DNA of 64,000 nt from the NCBI GenBank assembly GCA_023151255.1, contig JAKLJG010000014.1:1-64000 (forward strand), given 5' to 3'. A program made the translations under genes and the position numbers. The notes below the pieces were generated by a model that was not told the origin of the DNA, did not search any database, and saw only the letters and a list, made by a program, of their open reading frames with translations. Position 1 is the stretch's first letter. Every line of letters starts with the position of its first letter. Below, in pieces: positions 35,924 through 44,776 of the stretch. Source of the DNA: Cyclobacteriaceae bacterium (GTDB lineage: Bacteria > Bacteroidota > Bacteroidia > Cytophagales > Cyclobacteriaceae).

Positions 35924-36361
35924 CTACCGGGTATTCTTTAAGTGTACCCAGTTTGCCTCAGCCCGCTGAATATAAGCTTCTTTGTCAGTAAGCCATTTTT
36001 TCCGGACTTCGGAATTATAATTAAGATAGAGTTTCCCGTTCACAATACTCCATGCATCCGGCTCAGATTTTACTTTGTAGTTTCTGGAGACCCCGTATGC
36101 ACAGAAACCTCCGAACTGAGGCGCATATTGCTCAGGATTGTTCTTGAAAAGTTCGCGGTTCTTATCGGATTGAAAGTACCAGGTGGCCTCATTCCACACC
36201 CATATAAACTCGGGGTTGCCTTTAACGGGTGCATCAAGTAAAAAGTAGGCAACCGGGTCGTAGCCGCCTATGGCCACGCCATCGGTGGTGAAAAAATTGC
36301 TTTGGGCGTTGGATTTAAAGCCCAGCATTAACGCTACTAAAACCAAAAGAAAGTACTTCAT
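35924..36361 (-). CDS. Exported YHS-domain protein
   Basis: A 145-residue protein from the ATG at 36361, chosen because MKYFLLVLVALMLGFKSNAQ is a clean signal peptide (a longer frame begins at 36424). The mature protein holds a YHS domain: AIGGYDPVAYFLLDAPVKG, TWYFQSDKNRELFKNNPEQYAPQFGGFCAYGVS and DAWSIVNGKLYLNYN. The domain is thought to bind metal, often copper, and occurs next to heavy-metal pumps; here no such neighbour exists. The single GGFCAYG cysteine is kept. Confidence 0.88.
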   Translation of the reverse strand: MKYFLLVLVALMLGFKSNAQSNFFTTDGVAIGGYDPVAYFLLDAPVKGNPEFIWVWNEATWYFQSDKNRELFKNNPEQYAPQFGGFCAYGVSRNYKVKSEPDAWSIVNGKLYLNYNSEVRKKWLTDKEAYIQRAEANWVHLKNTR

Positions 36362-36477
36362 TGTTTGTGGATTTAGCGCAAAAATGTGGTTTTGGTTTAT
36401 CAGAAATTGTCGCGGTTGAGGCATTTTGGATTAAAGTCGTAGGGCAAGGGGTTTTTACCCATTTTTTGAGGACACTA

Positions 36478-36508
36478 TTTGTAAATAATACCTGCCAGTC
36501 TATCTTTG
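36478..36508 (+). promoter_or_regulatory. Bacteroidota promoter of tRNA-Glu
   Basis: TTTG (36478-36481), 19-nt spacer, TATCTTTG (36501-36508): a perfect match to the consensus. The tRNA begins 15 nt after the -7 box. Confidence 0.88.
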
Positions 36509-36523
36509 CAACTCTTTTTTAGA

Positions 36524-36595
36524 GGCCCGTTCGTCTAGGGGTTAGGACATCAGATTTTCATTCTGGTAACAGGGGTTCGATTCCCCTACGGGCTA
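36524..36595 (+). tRNA. tRNA-Glu (anticodon UUC)
   Basis: A full cloverleaf can be drawn. The acceptor GGCCCGT pairs with ACGGGCT through one terminal G-U pair. The D arm starts GTCTAGGGGTTAGGAC, the anticodon arm has stem TCAGA/TCTGG around loop TTTTCAT with anticodon TTC, and the T arm is AGGGG-TTCGATT-CCCCT. The discriminator is A and CCA is not encoded. The layout closely follows the E. coli tRNA-Glu. Confidence 0.97.
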
Positions 36596-36599
36596 CAAA

Positions 36600-36634
36600 A
36601 ACTGCCGTACAGGGTAAGCTGACGGCAGTTCTTG
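36600..36634 (+). terminator. Probable terminator of tRNA-Glu
   Basis: A 9-bp perfect stem (AACTGCCGT at 36600-36608 and ACGGCAGTT at 36622-36630) starts 4 nt after the tRNA; the following tract (CTTGTTT) is only partly T-rich. Confidence 0.65.
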
Positions 36635-36661
36635 TTTATCGGGAATTTGTACGGTTCAATC

Positions 36662-37729
<1,068 letters not shown>

Positions 37730-37751
37730 TTTACCGCTCAACTTGATAAAA

Positions 37752-37774
37752 AAAGGGCCGCAGGCCCTTTTTTT
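37752..37774 (+). terminator. Rho-independent terminator after GAPDH
   Basis: AAAGGGCC (37752-37759) pairs with GGCCCTTT (37763-37770) across a GCA loop, with a T-tract to 37774. An A-tract before the stem would let it work in both directions. Confidence 0.9.
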
Positions 37775-37842
37775 ATACAAAAATCCGTGGCGATAAGGCG
37801 CGAAAATCTCTGTAATTTCGTTATCGGATCAGTTACCCGCTT

Positions 37843-39027
37843 ATGCCCGATTTTTACACGCTTTTGGAAATCCCGCGAAATGCAGACTCCACACAAATAC
37901 GGGCGGCTTATAAACGTTTAGCGTTTCATTACCATCCTGATTTAAATCCTGGAGATGCCCGTGCCGAAGAACTTTTTAAGCAGATAAACGAGGCCTATCA
38001 TACCCTGTCCGATCCGATTAAAAAGTCAAGGTATGATGCCCGACTAAACTCCTTTCAGGGCTATACCGATTATTCCGAAGCACACTGGCGCGCATATCGT
38101 CATCAGCAATACCAGCGATGGAGGCAAGCGCACGAAAAACGGTACACATTTGATAGAGAGTATTTTAAAATCCAAGGCCTTGCATTTCTTACATTTCTCA
38201 TTATTGCAGGCTTCTGCTACGGCCTTATTCATACCGTAAATTACTTCTATGCACTGAAGCAACAGGAGGAAGCCAGGCAAAACGCCCTGCTGGTTAACCA
38301 GGTAAATGCTTTATTTACTTCCGGCCAGGAAGACGATGCTTTTTCAATGGTAAGCTCCCTGATGAGGCAGTACCCGTTTGAATATCGGTTTGTTATAGCT
38401 TATGATAGTTTGCTGGAGGAGTTGCGAAAAAAAGCTGATCGGGAATTTGATGAGAGTAACCTGGGCATGTCATTAAGTCATTTGAAGATCATCAAGAAAT
38501 ATGAAATGCCTACCCGGTTTGAAACATTGCGCAGAATTGCCATTTGCCAATACAACTTAACTCAGTACGACAGCGCCCTGCTTACATTAAAAGAACTCCA
38601 CCATGTACAACCCTGGAATTTCGAGCTGGTTTATCAAATCGGTCTCATCAACCTGGTAAATACAAACAATGCAGCCGAAGCGCTTGAATATTTTACGCTG
38701 GGCAAACGAATGTTTAAGGAAAGCCTTTCAAGAAAATACGGGGAGGCATTTGAAGTTGTAATGAACCCGGCCGATGCTCCGGATATTTATTATGACCTGT
38801 TCGAAGCGCGTGCTCGAGCCAACCTGATATTGGCCAATTACGAGGAGGCTATTACTGATTGCAACTGGGCAGTATTTCTGCGCCCGAAGAAAGCGGAAGG
38901 GTATAAATTAAGGGCGCTTTCGAAAGCCGGAGCAAACCAGTATCGTACCCTGTGTAACGATTTACAGGCAGCGCGGCAGTACGGAGCAACGGGTATTACC
39001 GAGCTTCAAAGTCAATATTGCCGCTAA
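37843..39027 (+). CDS. Membrane-anchored DnaJ-domain TPR protein
   Basis: A 394-residue type III J-protein. The J domain covers 1-65 with the DnaK-stimulating HPD at 31-33 (FHYHPDLNPGD) and KQINEAYHTLSDPIKKSRYD. A membrane helix lies at about 105-127 (LAFLTFLIIAGFCYGLIHTV). The C-terminal 260 residues are TPR-like (ALLTLKELHHVQPWNFELVY, LANYEEAITDCNWAVFLRP). With the J domain at the N-terminus in the cytosol and one span, the TPR part would be in the periplasm unless the helix forms a hairpin. The gap to the TerB-like gene is 34 nt, so the two are likely co-transcribed; J-domain and TerB-like modules are often linked. Confidence 0.88.
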   Translation: MPDFYTLLEIPRNADSTQIRAAYKRLAFHYHPDLNPGDARAEELFKQINEAYHTLSDPIKKSRYDARLNSFQGYTDYSEAHWRAYRHQQYQRWRQAHEKRYTFDREYFKIQGLAFLTFLIIAGFCYGLIHTVNYFYALKQQEEARQNALLVNQVNALFTSGQEDDAFSMVSSLMRQYPFEYRFVIAYDSLLEELRKKADREFDESNLGMSLSHLKIIKKYEMPTRFETLRRIAICQYNLTQYDSALLTLKELHHVQPWNFELVYQIGLINLVNTNNAAEALEYFTLGKRMFKESLSRKYGEAFEVVMNPADAPDIYYDLFEARARANLILANYEEAITDCNWAVFLRPKKAEGYKLRALSKAGANQYRTLCNDLQAARQYGATGITELQSQYCR

Positions 39028-39061
39028 ACTATTTTTTCCGAAATTCGATACAAAAGCCGCC

Positions 39062-39496
39062 ATGTTACCCGCACTCACAGTCGATCAATTAAGTTCTTTA
39101 AAGAAAACATACCTCAACATACTGGCGTTTTTTTTGGATAAACCGGTTATCGAAAGCCGCTACCTGCGGTGCCTTCTTAAATGGGGATTTCAGTTACAGG
39201 TCGGACCCGCTGATCTTTCAAAAAATACCGACTTGTCCAGCATTAGTTTTTCTTTACCCGATGATAAAGTAACCCGGCTTGAAGCTATTTACCACCTGGT
39301 GTATATGATTTACCTCGACAAGGTAGTTGAAGACATTGAACTTGAAGTGGCCACCATTTATGCCGAAAAACTTGGCTTCAGGCCTGCTGTGGTAAGTGAA
39401 TTATTCAAATCGATTGCCACGGTGGCAAGTGATACCGACAAGCCCTGGAATGTGCGTGAGGAAGTGCTGGAATTCCTTAAAGTTCATAATTTGTAA
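39062..39496 (+). CDS. TerB-like small helical protein
   Basis: A 144-residue all-helical protein. The C-terminal part (TRLEAIYHLVYMIYLDKVVEDIELEVATIYAEKLGF, read in two halves) matches the TerB-type pattern, with an acidic turn (DKVVEDIELE) that in TerB proteins can bind metal. There is no signal peptide. It follows the DnaJ-TPR gene by 34 nt. TerB-like domains occur with J domains (DjlA type) and in membrane-linked stress complexes, so a shared job is plausible. A 14-bp palindrome begins right after its stop. Confidence 0.65.
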   Translation: MLPALTVDQLSSLKKTYLNILAFFLDKPVIESRYLRCLLKWGFQLQVGPADLSKNTDLSSISFSLPDDKVTRLEAIYHLVYMIYLDKVVEDIELEVATIYAEKLGFRPAVVSELFKSIATVASDTDKPWNVREEVLEFLKVHNL

Positions 39497-39585
39497 ATGG
39501 CTGCAGCCATGTAAGTTTCAAGCCCATCTGTGACACATTTCTGTGATTTTAAGACGGTCAGTACTGATGTGAATCAACAGCCCTG

Positions 39586-39611
39586 ATTCTGAGCTACTTC
39601 AGCTCAAGAAT
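39586..39611 (+). other. Bulged hairpin in intergenic region
   Basis: ATTCTGAGCT and AGCTCAAGAAT pair over ten base pairs with one bulged A, around an ACTTC loop. There is no T-tract, so it is not a normal terminator; it could mark a transcript end, a processed 3-prime end or a small RNA fold. Confidence 0.4.
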
Positions 39612-39725
39612 GTGTGATTTTACGTTAAAATAGCAGAATTTACTCGTGCAACTCCTTGAAGAAATGGCCGGATCCGGTTGAATTTACCGGTGAAATGAAG
39701 GCGCAAGGAACTTGTGTCATTTAAC

Positions 39726-39741
39726 TACAGATGTAGGGTTT
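39726..39741 (+). promoter_or_regulatory. Shared 16-nt element, copy 1 (TACAGATGTAGGGTTT)
   Basis: Identical at 15 of 16 bases to 40213-40228 and at almost the same distance from the next start codon (67 against 65 nt). The first ten bases are an inverted repeat TACA-GA-TGTA, as expected of a regulator site. Confidence 0.55.
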
Positions 39742-39808
39742 ACAGCCGTTTAGACGGGCAGGTGGCGGGCCAATACCTCAATTTTGTACTGTGTTTCTTT
39801 ATAAGCGT

Positions 39809-40126
39809 ATGGAAATGATGAATGTGGAATTTAAGGAAATAGCTAACGCCCGAATCTCAACCCGCATCAAGCAGGTGGTCATACTGGTTATTGTTATTTT
39901 GTTGGGTATTATGCTGTCGAGTGTGGCCAATGCGCAGGAACCAAAGCATAAAGTAATCAAGTCTAAAACCGGTTGCCAGCAACTTGCACGAAAGCGGAAT
40001 GAGACGAACAATATCCGGGTGTCGGTAAAGAAAGTAAAGTACAAACCGATGGCTGAAATGGATGCGCCTGCTGCGTATCGGGTTTCTGCCCGTAAGGAAA
40101 AGGATGAGAAGTCATTAAAGCGTTAA
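39809..40126 (+). CDS. Small exported protein with KPMAE motif
   Basis: A 105-residue protein from the ATG at 39809; a GTG start at 39791 is possible. After a basic N-terminus comes a hydrophobic segment (VVILVIVILLGIMLSSVANA) ending in a likely signal-peptidase site before QEPKHK. The mature part is short, very basic and lysine-rich, and includes KYKPMAEMDAPAAYRV. The next gene carries the same motif as RHKPMAEIDPPGYVRV in front of an OmpA domain, so the two are probably related, this one lacking the OmpA part. Function unknown. Terminator directly downstream. Confidence 0.7.
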   Translation: MEMMNVEFKEIANARISTRIKQVVILVIVILLGIMLSSVANAQEPKHKVIKSKTGCQQLARKRNETNNIRVSVKKVKYKPMAEMDAPAAYRVSARKEKDEKSLKR

Positions 40127-40146
40127 TATTTTTTGGGTTGTTTGAT

Positions 40147-40184
40147 AAACGGCTGTCCTGCTTACGGGATGGCCGTTTTCTTTT
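40147..40184 (+). terminator. Rho-independent terminator
   Basis: A 12-bp stem (40147-40158 with 40167-40178, two wobble pairs) ends in TTTTCTTTT. It separates the KPMAE-motif gene from the OmpA-family gene, so each needs its own promoter. Confidence 0.85.
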
Positions 40185-40212
40185 ACTGTTAACGTAAACA
40201 CGCCACACTTTT

Positions 40213-40228
40213 TACAGATGTATGGTTT
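40213..40228 (+). promoter_or_regulatory. Shared 16-nt element, copy 2 (TACAGATGTATGGTTT)
   Basis: Second copy of the element at 39726-39741, 65 nt before the ATG of the OmpA-family gene and downstream of the terminator, so it is placed as a promoter-proximal site. Confidence 0.55.
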
Positions 40229-40293
40229 GATGAAAAAATAAAAAGTCAAATCCATATCAATATCTCACCTTGCCATCAAAAGCAAAGATCCTT

Positions 40294-41103
40294 ATGAAAA
40301 CAGTTTATTTTGTTTCAAACAGGCGGGCGGGGCATCTTCTCTGCGGTATAATGTTGATACTCGGCATCATTTGTTCTGTTGATTCAATTGGTCAGCCTGC
40401 ATTTCAACGAAACAAGGTTCGTCATTATAAAGAGCGCTATCGGGCACAGCTAAATTATTATGCCGATGCCTGTGATATTTTGGAAAAGAAGCGTTATGCG
40501 AAACCAAAAAATCGGCCGGTACCGGCTCGACAACCAGTAAGACATAAGCCGATGGCTGAAATTGACCCGCCTGGATATGTGCGCGTTTACAATGAATCAG
40601 AAGGAAAGACCAGGATCAAAGATGTTCAGCAGGATACTGAGTTGCTTGCCCGGGTGGAAAAGGAAAACACTGAAGACCGTGTTCTGGCAGAAAACCATTT
40701 ACCCGTACCGACCTCGGCAAAACATGCCGAGATACGGAAAAACGTTATGGAGAGTTTGAAAAACAAAAAAGAGGGTGAAACCATTGAATTAAAACCGTTG
40801 TATTTCAATTTTAACCAAGATGAACTTTCGATGGTGGATACGGAGCCTTTTTTGTATGCTGTTGAGTACGCATTACAGGGCAGGCATATACTTATTGAAG
40901 GGCATACCGACAGCCAGGGAGCTGACTCCTACAATGTTCAGTTGTCCATAAAACGTGTTCAGAAAATCAGAAAGTTGATGCACGATATGGGTGTTCCGGA
41001 TGAACAGATTTCTGTAGTTGGTTATGGCGAAGAACATGCCTCAGGCACCACCGCTAAGGAAGATAATCAAAAGTACCGCAGGGTGGATTTTAAGGTATTT
41101 TAA
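40294..41103 (+). CDS. OmpA-family protein with KPMAE motif
   Basis: A 269-residue envelope protein starting at the ATG at 40294. The hydrophobic stretch HLLCGIMLILGIICSVDSIG followed by QPAF is a signal peptide. The middle holds RHKPMAEIDPPGYVRVYNES, shared with the upstream gene. Residues about 160-269 are an OmpA-type peptidoglycan-binding domain: YFNFNQDELSMVDTEPFLY, ILIEGHTDSQGADSYNVQLS, IKRVQKIRKLMHDMGV and VVGYGEEHASG, ending YRRVDFKVF. It should anchor in the outer membrane or periplasm to peptidoglycan. It is convergent with the broken SDR gene, 5 nt away. Confidence 0.85.
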   Translation: MKTVYFVSNRRAGHLLCGIMLILGIICSVDSIGQPAFQRNKVRHYKERYRAQLNYYADACDILEKKRYAKPKNRPVPARQPVRHKPMAEIDPPGYVRVYNESEGKTRIKDVQQDTELLARVEKENTEDRVLAENHLPVPTSAKHAEIRKNVMESLKNKKEGETIELKPLYFNFNQDELSMVDTEPFLYAVEYALQGRHILIEGHTDSQGADSYNVQLSIKRVQKIRKLMHDMGVPDEQISVVGYGEEHASGTTAKEDNQKYRRVDFKVF

Positions 41104-41108
41104 AATCC

Positions 41109-41789
41109 TTAATATAGCTTAATCAGGGTATCGGTAACCATAACCTGTTCATTGCATAGCCCTTGCATTACTTCAGCCATTTTTTCAGGCTTTATCCATT
41201 GGCTGTAATTGGCTTTTGGCATGGCCTGCCGGTTATCGGGCGTGTCAATAACAGAGGGTACCAGGCAATACCCGGCAACTCCATAATTTTTCCCTTCTGC
41301 CGCTATCAATTCAGTTAGTTTAACTACTTGGGCTTTCGATAATGCGTAAGCGACTGCATAACTTGCCGATTCCATCTCGAGGGCAGGTTTTGCTCCGATT
41401 AAAATTATACGGCCGTAGTTGTTCTTTTTCATATGAAGAAGAACAGGACGGGCAACATTCCAGGCAGTTTCAACATTCAGGGTAAACATGTGTCTCAGGT
41501 CGGCAACTGTGGTATCAGTTACCGTTGTTCCTTTGTAACCACCGGCCAGTAGCAGGGCTGCATGAATCTGCCGGAATTCAGCAATGATAACCTGCATCCA
41601 AGTGGCAACAGCCTCTTCATCCATCAGGTCGATGGCATATATGTGCAAATCTTTATGAACAAACCCGGGGAGCGATTTGCCAGGCGATACAGCAGCAATA
41701 ACCCGCCAGCCCTAGTTTAAAAAATAAGTTACGGTCACCTTACCCAGGTTGCCTCCGGCTCCGGTTATTAACACGGTTTTCTTGGTCAT
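41109..41789 (-). pseudogene. Short-chain dehydrogenase interrupted by an in-frame amber codon
   Basis: Read from the ATG at 41789, the frame begins MTKKTVLITGAGGNLGKVTV and continues TYFLN, then meets TAG (41714-41712), then resumes in the same frame GWRVIAAVSPGKSLPGFVHKD to a normal end (226 residues if read through). The N-terminus before the stop is the TGxxxxxG dinucleotide-binding turn of short-chain dehydrogenases, and the part after it holds LLLAGGYKG, LNVETAWNVARPVLLHM and the catalytic YALSK. Family members usually have Q or a similar residue at the stop, so a CAG-to-TAG change is likely. The remaining 179-residue piece alone lacks the cofactor site. The gene starts 2 nt after the barrel gene's stop. 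It could be decay, a sequencing error or suppression. Confidence 0.8.
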
Positions 41790-41791
41790 TA

Positions 41792-42706
41792 CTAATTCTT
41801 TGGCGGCTTGGAGTTACGCGGGCCTGGCCAGGGGTACTTGGTTGTTCGCCTGGGTTTGCGGTCTTTTCTTTTATTTACAATAGCTCGTTTTTCTTTCGGG
41901 TCAATTTCATTAATACGCGAGGCCCCTATAGTAAACAGAACAAGCAGATCTCTTCGCGCCCCGGGTAAATCATATATAGCTTCAAAATTGTTTACCTTGG
42001 CAAGGTACGTTGAATTACGAGGTTCCAGTATGCCATATGTTCCTCTCAGGTCCATCGATAAACGCAAGGTTTCAGATACATCCCAATCGGTACGAAAGCC
42101 AATAGCCCCGTAAACCTGAAACCGGTTGTAATCTGATACTTTTAGTAACTTAATGTTATTTATTGCAGGACTTATTATTTCGGTTGATCCGGGAAATGTG
42201 GGGATATATTCTGGGGGCAGATTTGGAATTACCGTTGGTTGAAATTTGAGAATGGCATCTGAATGTGTTATTGTTTCTTGTCCCCGAAGCATAAAGGCTG
42301 CGCTTACTGAAGCAACAAAACTCACTTTAAAAAAGCCCAGGTCAATCATGTGCAACTTAAAACCAAATGGAGCATGGATGTAGGTTAAATCAATTTTACG
42401 TTCACCCACTTCACCACCGGTTACGTTTACTACATTAAAGTATTGGCCGGTGTTAAATACAGCGGGGTCAAAGGTAAAGCCATAGCCCTGATAATCGATG
42501 CCATAATGGAAGCCGAAGGGAGCAAAGCGCACCCTGTATTTTTCGCGATAACGCGGATCTTTCTGAATGCCTTCATCCCATGTATAAGGTACTGTTAGGC
42601 CGGTAAAAAAACCGATCGAATGAACCTCCTGTGCATGCATGTTTCCGGCACTGAAACAAACCAAGGCTAACGTTAGCAGGGCAACGGGTTTAGGTTTGAG
42701 GGTCAT
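41792..42706 (-). CDS. Outer-membrane beta-barrel protein (PorT-like)
   Basis: A 304-residue exported protein. The signal peptide ends CFSAGNMHAQ. The mature part is built from amphipathic strands and turns (SIGFFTGLTVPYTWDEGI, HYGIDYQGYGFTFDPAV, FKVSFVASVSAAFMLRGQ, LRLSMDLRGTYGIL) as in small outer-membrane barrels of the PorT/Omp_b-brl_2 kind. A strongly basic proline-rich tail follows (NKRKDRKPRRTTKYPWPG), which is unusual for a barrel C-terminus. The broken SDR gene begins 2 nt after the stop. Divergent from the LTA-synthase-like gene. Confidence 0.75.
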   Translation of the reverse strand: MTLKPKPVALLTLALVCFSAGNMHAQEVHSIGFFTGLTVPYTWDEGIQKDPRYREKYRVRFAPFGFHYGIDYQGYGFTFDPAVFNTGQYFNVVNVTGGEVGERKIDLTYIHAPFGFKLHMIDLGFFKVSFVASVSAAFMLRGQETITHSDAILKFQPTVIPNLPPEYIPTFPGSTEIISPAINNIKLLKVSDYNRFQVYGAIGFRTDWDVSETLRLSMDLRGTYGILEPRNSTYLAKVNNFEAIYDLPGARRDLLVLFTIGASRINEIDPKEKRAIVNKRKDRKPRRTTKYPWPGPRNSKPPKN

Positions 42707-42827
42707 TCAAAAAAAGATACTTTAAACAGCAAAATAATAATTAATATTTAACCCCTATAATCAACTGATTATTAAGTTGTTAACCCAGTAAGTGAAATTC
42801 TTTAATTTTCCCGTAATTCGCTGCGCT

Positions 42828-44768
42828 ATGACAAACCGGTTTAATTTTTTTAGGGGTATTCACGTGCGTGGTAATATTTACCTGGTACTGGTGCAACGGT
42901 TACTTATTGCGATGCTGCTCTTTACAATATGTCGCATCGGATTTTATTTGTTTAACTACGCGTATTTCCCGGGCATTACAATTGCCGGATTTTTAAGGAT
43001 TTTATACGGAGGCTTAATGTTTGATTTAACTGCTGTGCTGTATGTAAATGCTTTATTTATTGTGTTGATGATTTTACCGATTGACCTGCGGTTTAACACG
43101 GGATATCAACAGGTGGTGAAGATTGTTTTTATCTTATTTAATGGCATCGCCCTCTCCACCAATGTGGCCGACTTTATTTATTACCGATTCACGTTGCGAA
43201 GAACGACTGCTGATATTTTCAGTCAGTTTGAGAACGAACAAAACCTGGGTGCGCTTAGCTTACGCTTTATGGTTGATTACTGGTATGCAGTGCTCTTCTG
43301 GATAGCTTTGTTATGGATGATGGTAGCTTTTTACCAACGCACCCGAGTTACCGGGCCTATGATGAAAAACCGGTTGGCCTACTATGGCTTTGGTGTATTG
43401 AGTCTTCCGGTTATCATCTATCTTTTTATTGGTGGCGTTCGCGGTGGCTTCCGGCATAGCACACGCCCAATTACCCTGAGTAATGCCGGTGAGTTTGTTC
43501 AACAGGCCAATGAGGTAAATATTGTGCTTAATACGCCTTTCGCGATTTTTCGCACCTTGGGTAAAACCAAAATTCAAAAAGTTAAATACTTCGATGGTGA
43601 GGAGGTTGAGGCAATATACAGCCCGGTGCATGTGCCTGCTGATACTACTGCATTTAAATCGTACAATGTGGTAATAATTATACTTGAAAGTTTCTCTAAG
43701 GAATTTATCGGTTCATTAAATGCTGATAGACCCGGCTACAAGGGTTACACACCATTTCTTGACTCGTTGCTGCAACACAGCAGAACTTTTACGCATTCCT
43801 TTGCTAATGGTCGAAAGTCTATTGACGGACTTCCTTCCATTATTGCCGGAATACCTTCGGTGGATATTCCATATGTGCTCACTCCATTCTCAAATAATAA
43901 AATCCGAGCCTTAGGCACCTTGCTTAAGGAGAAGGGTTACCACACTTCTTTTTTTCATGGCGCCCCAAATGGCTCAATGGGTTTTAATTCGTTTATGAAC
44001 CTGGCCGGGTTTGATCACTATTACGGAATGAGCGAGTATGGCAACGATGCCGATTTTGACGGCATGTGGGGTATTTGGGATCACCGGTTTATGCCTTTCT
44101 ATGCCGAAAAACTTAACTCGTTTCCCCAACCATTTATTTCAGCATTTTTTTCAGTCAGTTCGCATCATCCGTTTAAAATACCAGCCGAATTTGAGGAGGA
44201 TTTTAAAGGCGGTAAACAACCGATTTTAAAGTGTATTCAATATACCGATTATGCTCTTCGGAATTTTTTCCACACGATAAGAAGGATGCCCTGGTATGAA
44301 AATACCCTGTTTGTTATTACAGCTGACCACTGTTCATCGGATATTATTTTTCCGGAAGCGCGTACCATTTGGGGATTACACAGTGTACCGGTAATTTTCT
44401 TTAGGCCGGATAATTCACTTACCGGAATTGAAAACAATCTGGTACAACACATTGATATAATGCCAACGGTGTTGGGGTACCTGGGATATGAAAAGCCTTA
44501 TGTTGCGTTTGGGAGGGATGTATTTTCGCTATCAGAACCCTTTGCTTTCGTTTATCGTGATACGTACAATCTTTTTTCAGAAAATTACCTGCTCTGTTTC
44601 GATGGCGAAAAAACGACAGCGTTGTATAATTTTAGATCTGATAAGATGTTGGCTGCCGATTTGAAGGAACAACAGCCCCAAGTAGTTTCGAAAATGGAGA
44701 TAAAACTTAAAGGGATAATTCAACAATATAAGAATAGGATGGTGGATAACCGGCTAACGGTTGAATAG
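42828..44768 (+). CDS. LTA-synthase-like phosphoglycerol transferase / sulfatase-fold membrane protein
   Basis: A 646-residue protein of the alkaline-phosphatase superfamily. About five membrane helices cover residues 1-215 (LLIAMLLFTICRIGFYLF, IVLMILPIDLRF, ILFNGIALSTNVADFIYY), followed by a periplasmic sulfatase-like domain: YNVVIIILESFSKEFIGSLN (metal-binding Glu), FANGRKSIDGLPSIIAGIPS (the nucleophile region), FFHGAPNGSMGFNSFMNLAG, SSHHPF and FVITADHCSSD. The arrangement matches LtaS and MdoB-type transferases. Gram-negative relatives modify periplasmic glycans or lipids with phosphoglycerol or phosphoethanolamine; the acceptor here is unknown. The frame could start at a GTG at 42792, but the ATG at 42828 precedes the first helix more suitably. 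Confidence 0.88.
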   Translation: MTNRFNFFRGIHVRGNIYLVLVQRLLIAMLLFTICRIGFYLFNYAYFPGITIAGFLRILYGGLMFDLTAVLYVNALFIVLMILPIDLRFNTGYQQVVKIVFILFNGIALSTNVADFIYYRFTLRRTTADIFSQFENEQNLGALSLRFMVDYWYAVLFWIALLWMMVAFYQRTRVTGPMMKNRLAYYGFGVLSLPVIIYLFIGGVRGGFRHSTRPITLSNAGEFVQQANEVNIVLNTPFAIFRTLGKTKIQKVKYFDGEEVEAIYSPVHVPADTTAFKSYNVVIIILESFSKEFIGSLNADRPGYKGYTPFLDSLLQHSRTFTHSFANGRKSIDGLPSIIAGIPSVDIPYVLTPFSNNKIRALGTLLKEKGYHTSFFHGAPNGSMGFNSFMNLAGFDHYYGMSEYGNDADFDGMWGIWDHRFMPFYAEKLNSFPQPFISAFFSVSSHHPFKIPAEFEEDFKGGKQPILKCIQYTDYALRNFFHTIRRMPWYENTLFVITADHCSSDIIFPEARTIWGLHSVPVIFFRPDNSLTGIENNLVQHIDIMPTVLGYLGYEKPYVAFGRDVFSLSEPFAFVYRDTYNLFSENYLLCFDGEKTTALYNFRSDKMLAADLKEQQPQVVSKMEIKLKGIIQQYKNRMVDNRLTVE

Positions 44769-44776
44769 GCGTTTAC

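Larger units (their letters stand above)
39497..39808 (+). other. 312-nt intergenic region with palindrome, hairpin and shared upstream element
   Basis: No coding frame of note. It holds a perfect 14-bp palindrome, ATGGCTGCAGCCAT (39497-39510), directly after the TerB-like stop, a hairpin with one bulge (39586-39611), and the element TACAGATGTAGGGTTT (39726-39741) 67 nt before the next ATG. The hairpin lacks a T-tract. No consensus promoter was found. Confidence 0.6.

Noticed and set aside
39791-39808. GTG start for the small KPMAE protein
   Set aside because: The ATG at 39809 gives a protein with the same distance to the shared upstream element as its neighbour; the GTG start cannot be excluded.
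41109-41648. The 179-codon frame taken as a complete dehydrogenase gene
   Set aside because: It lacks the dinucleotide-binding turn, which lies in the same frame upstream of a TAG codon; described as a broken gene instead.
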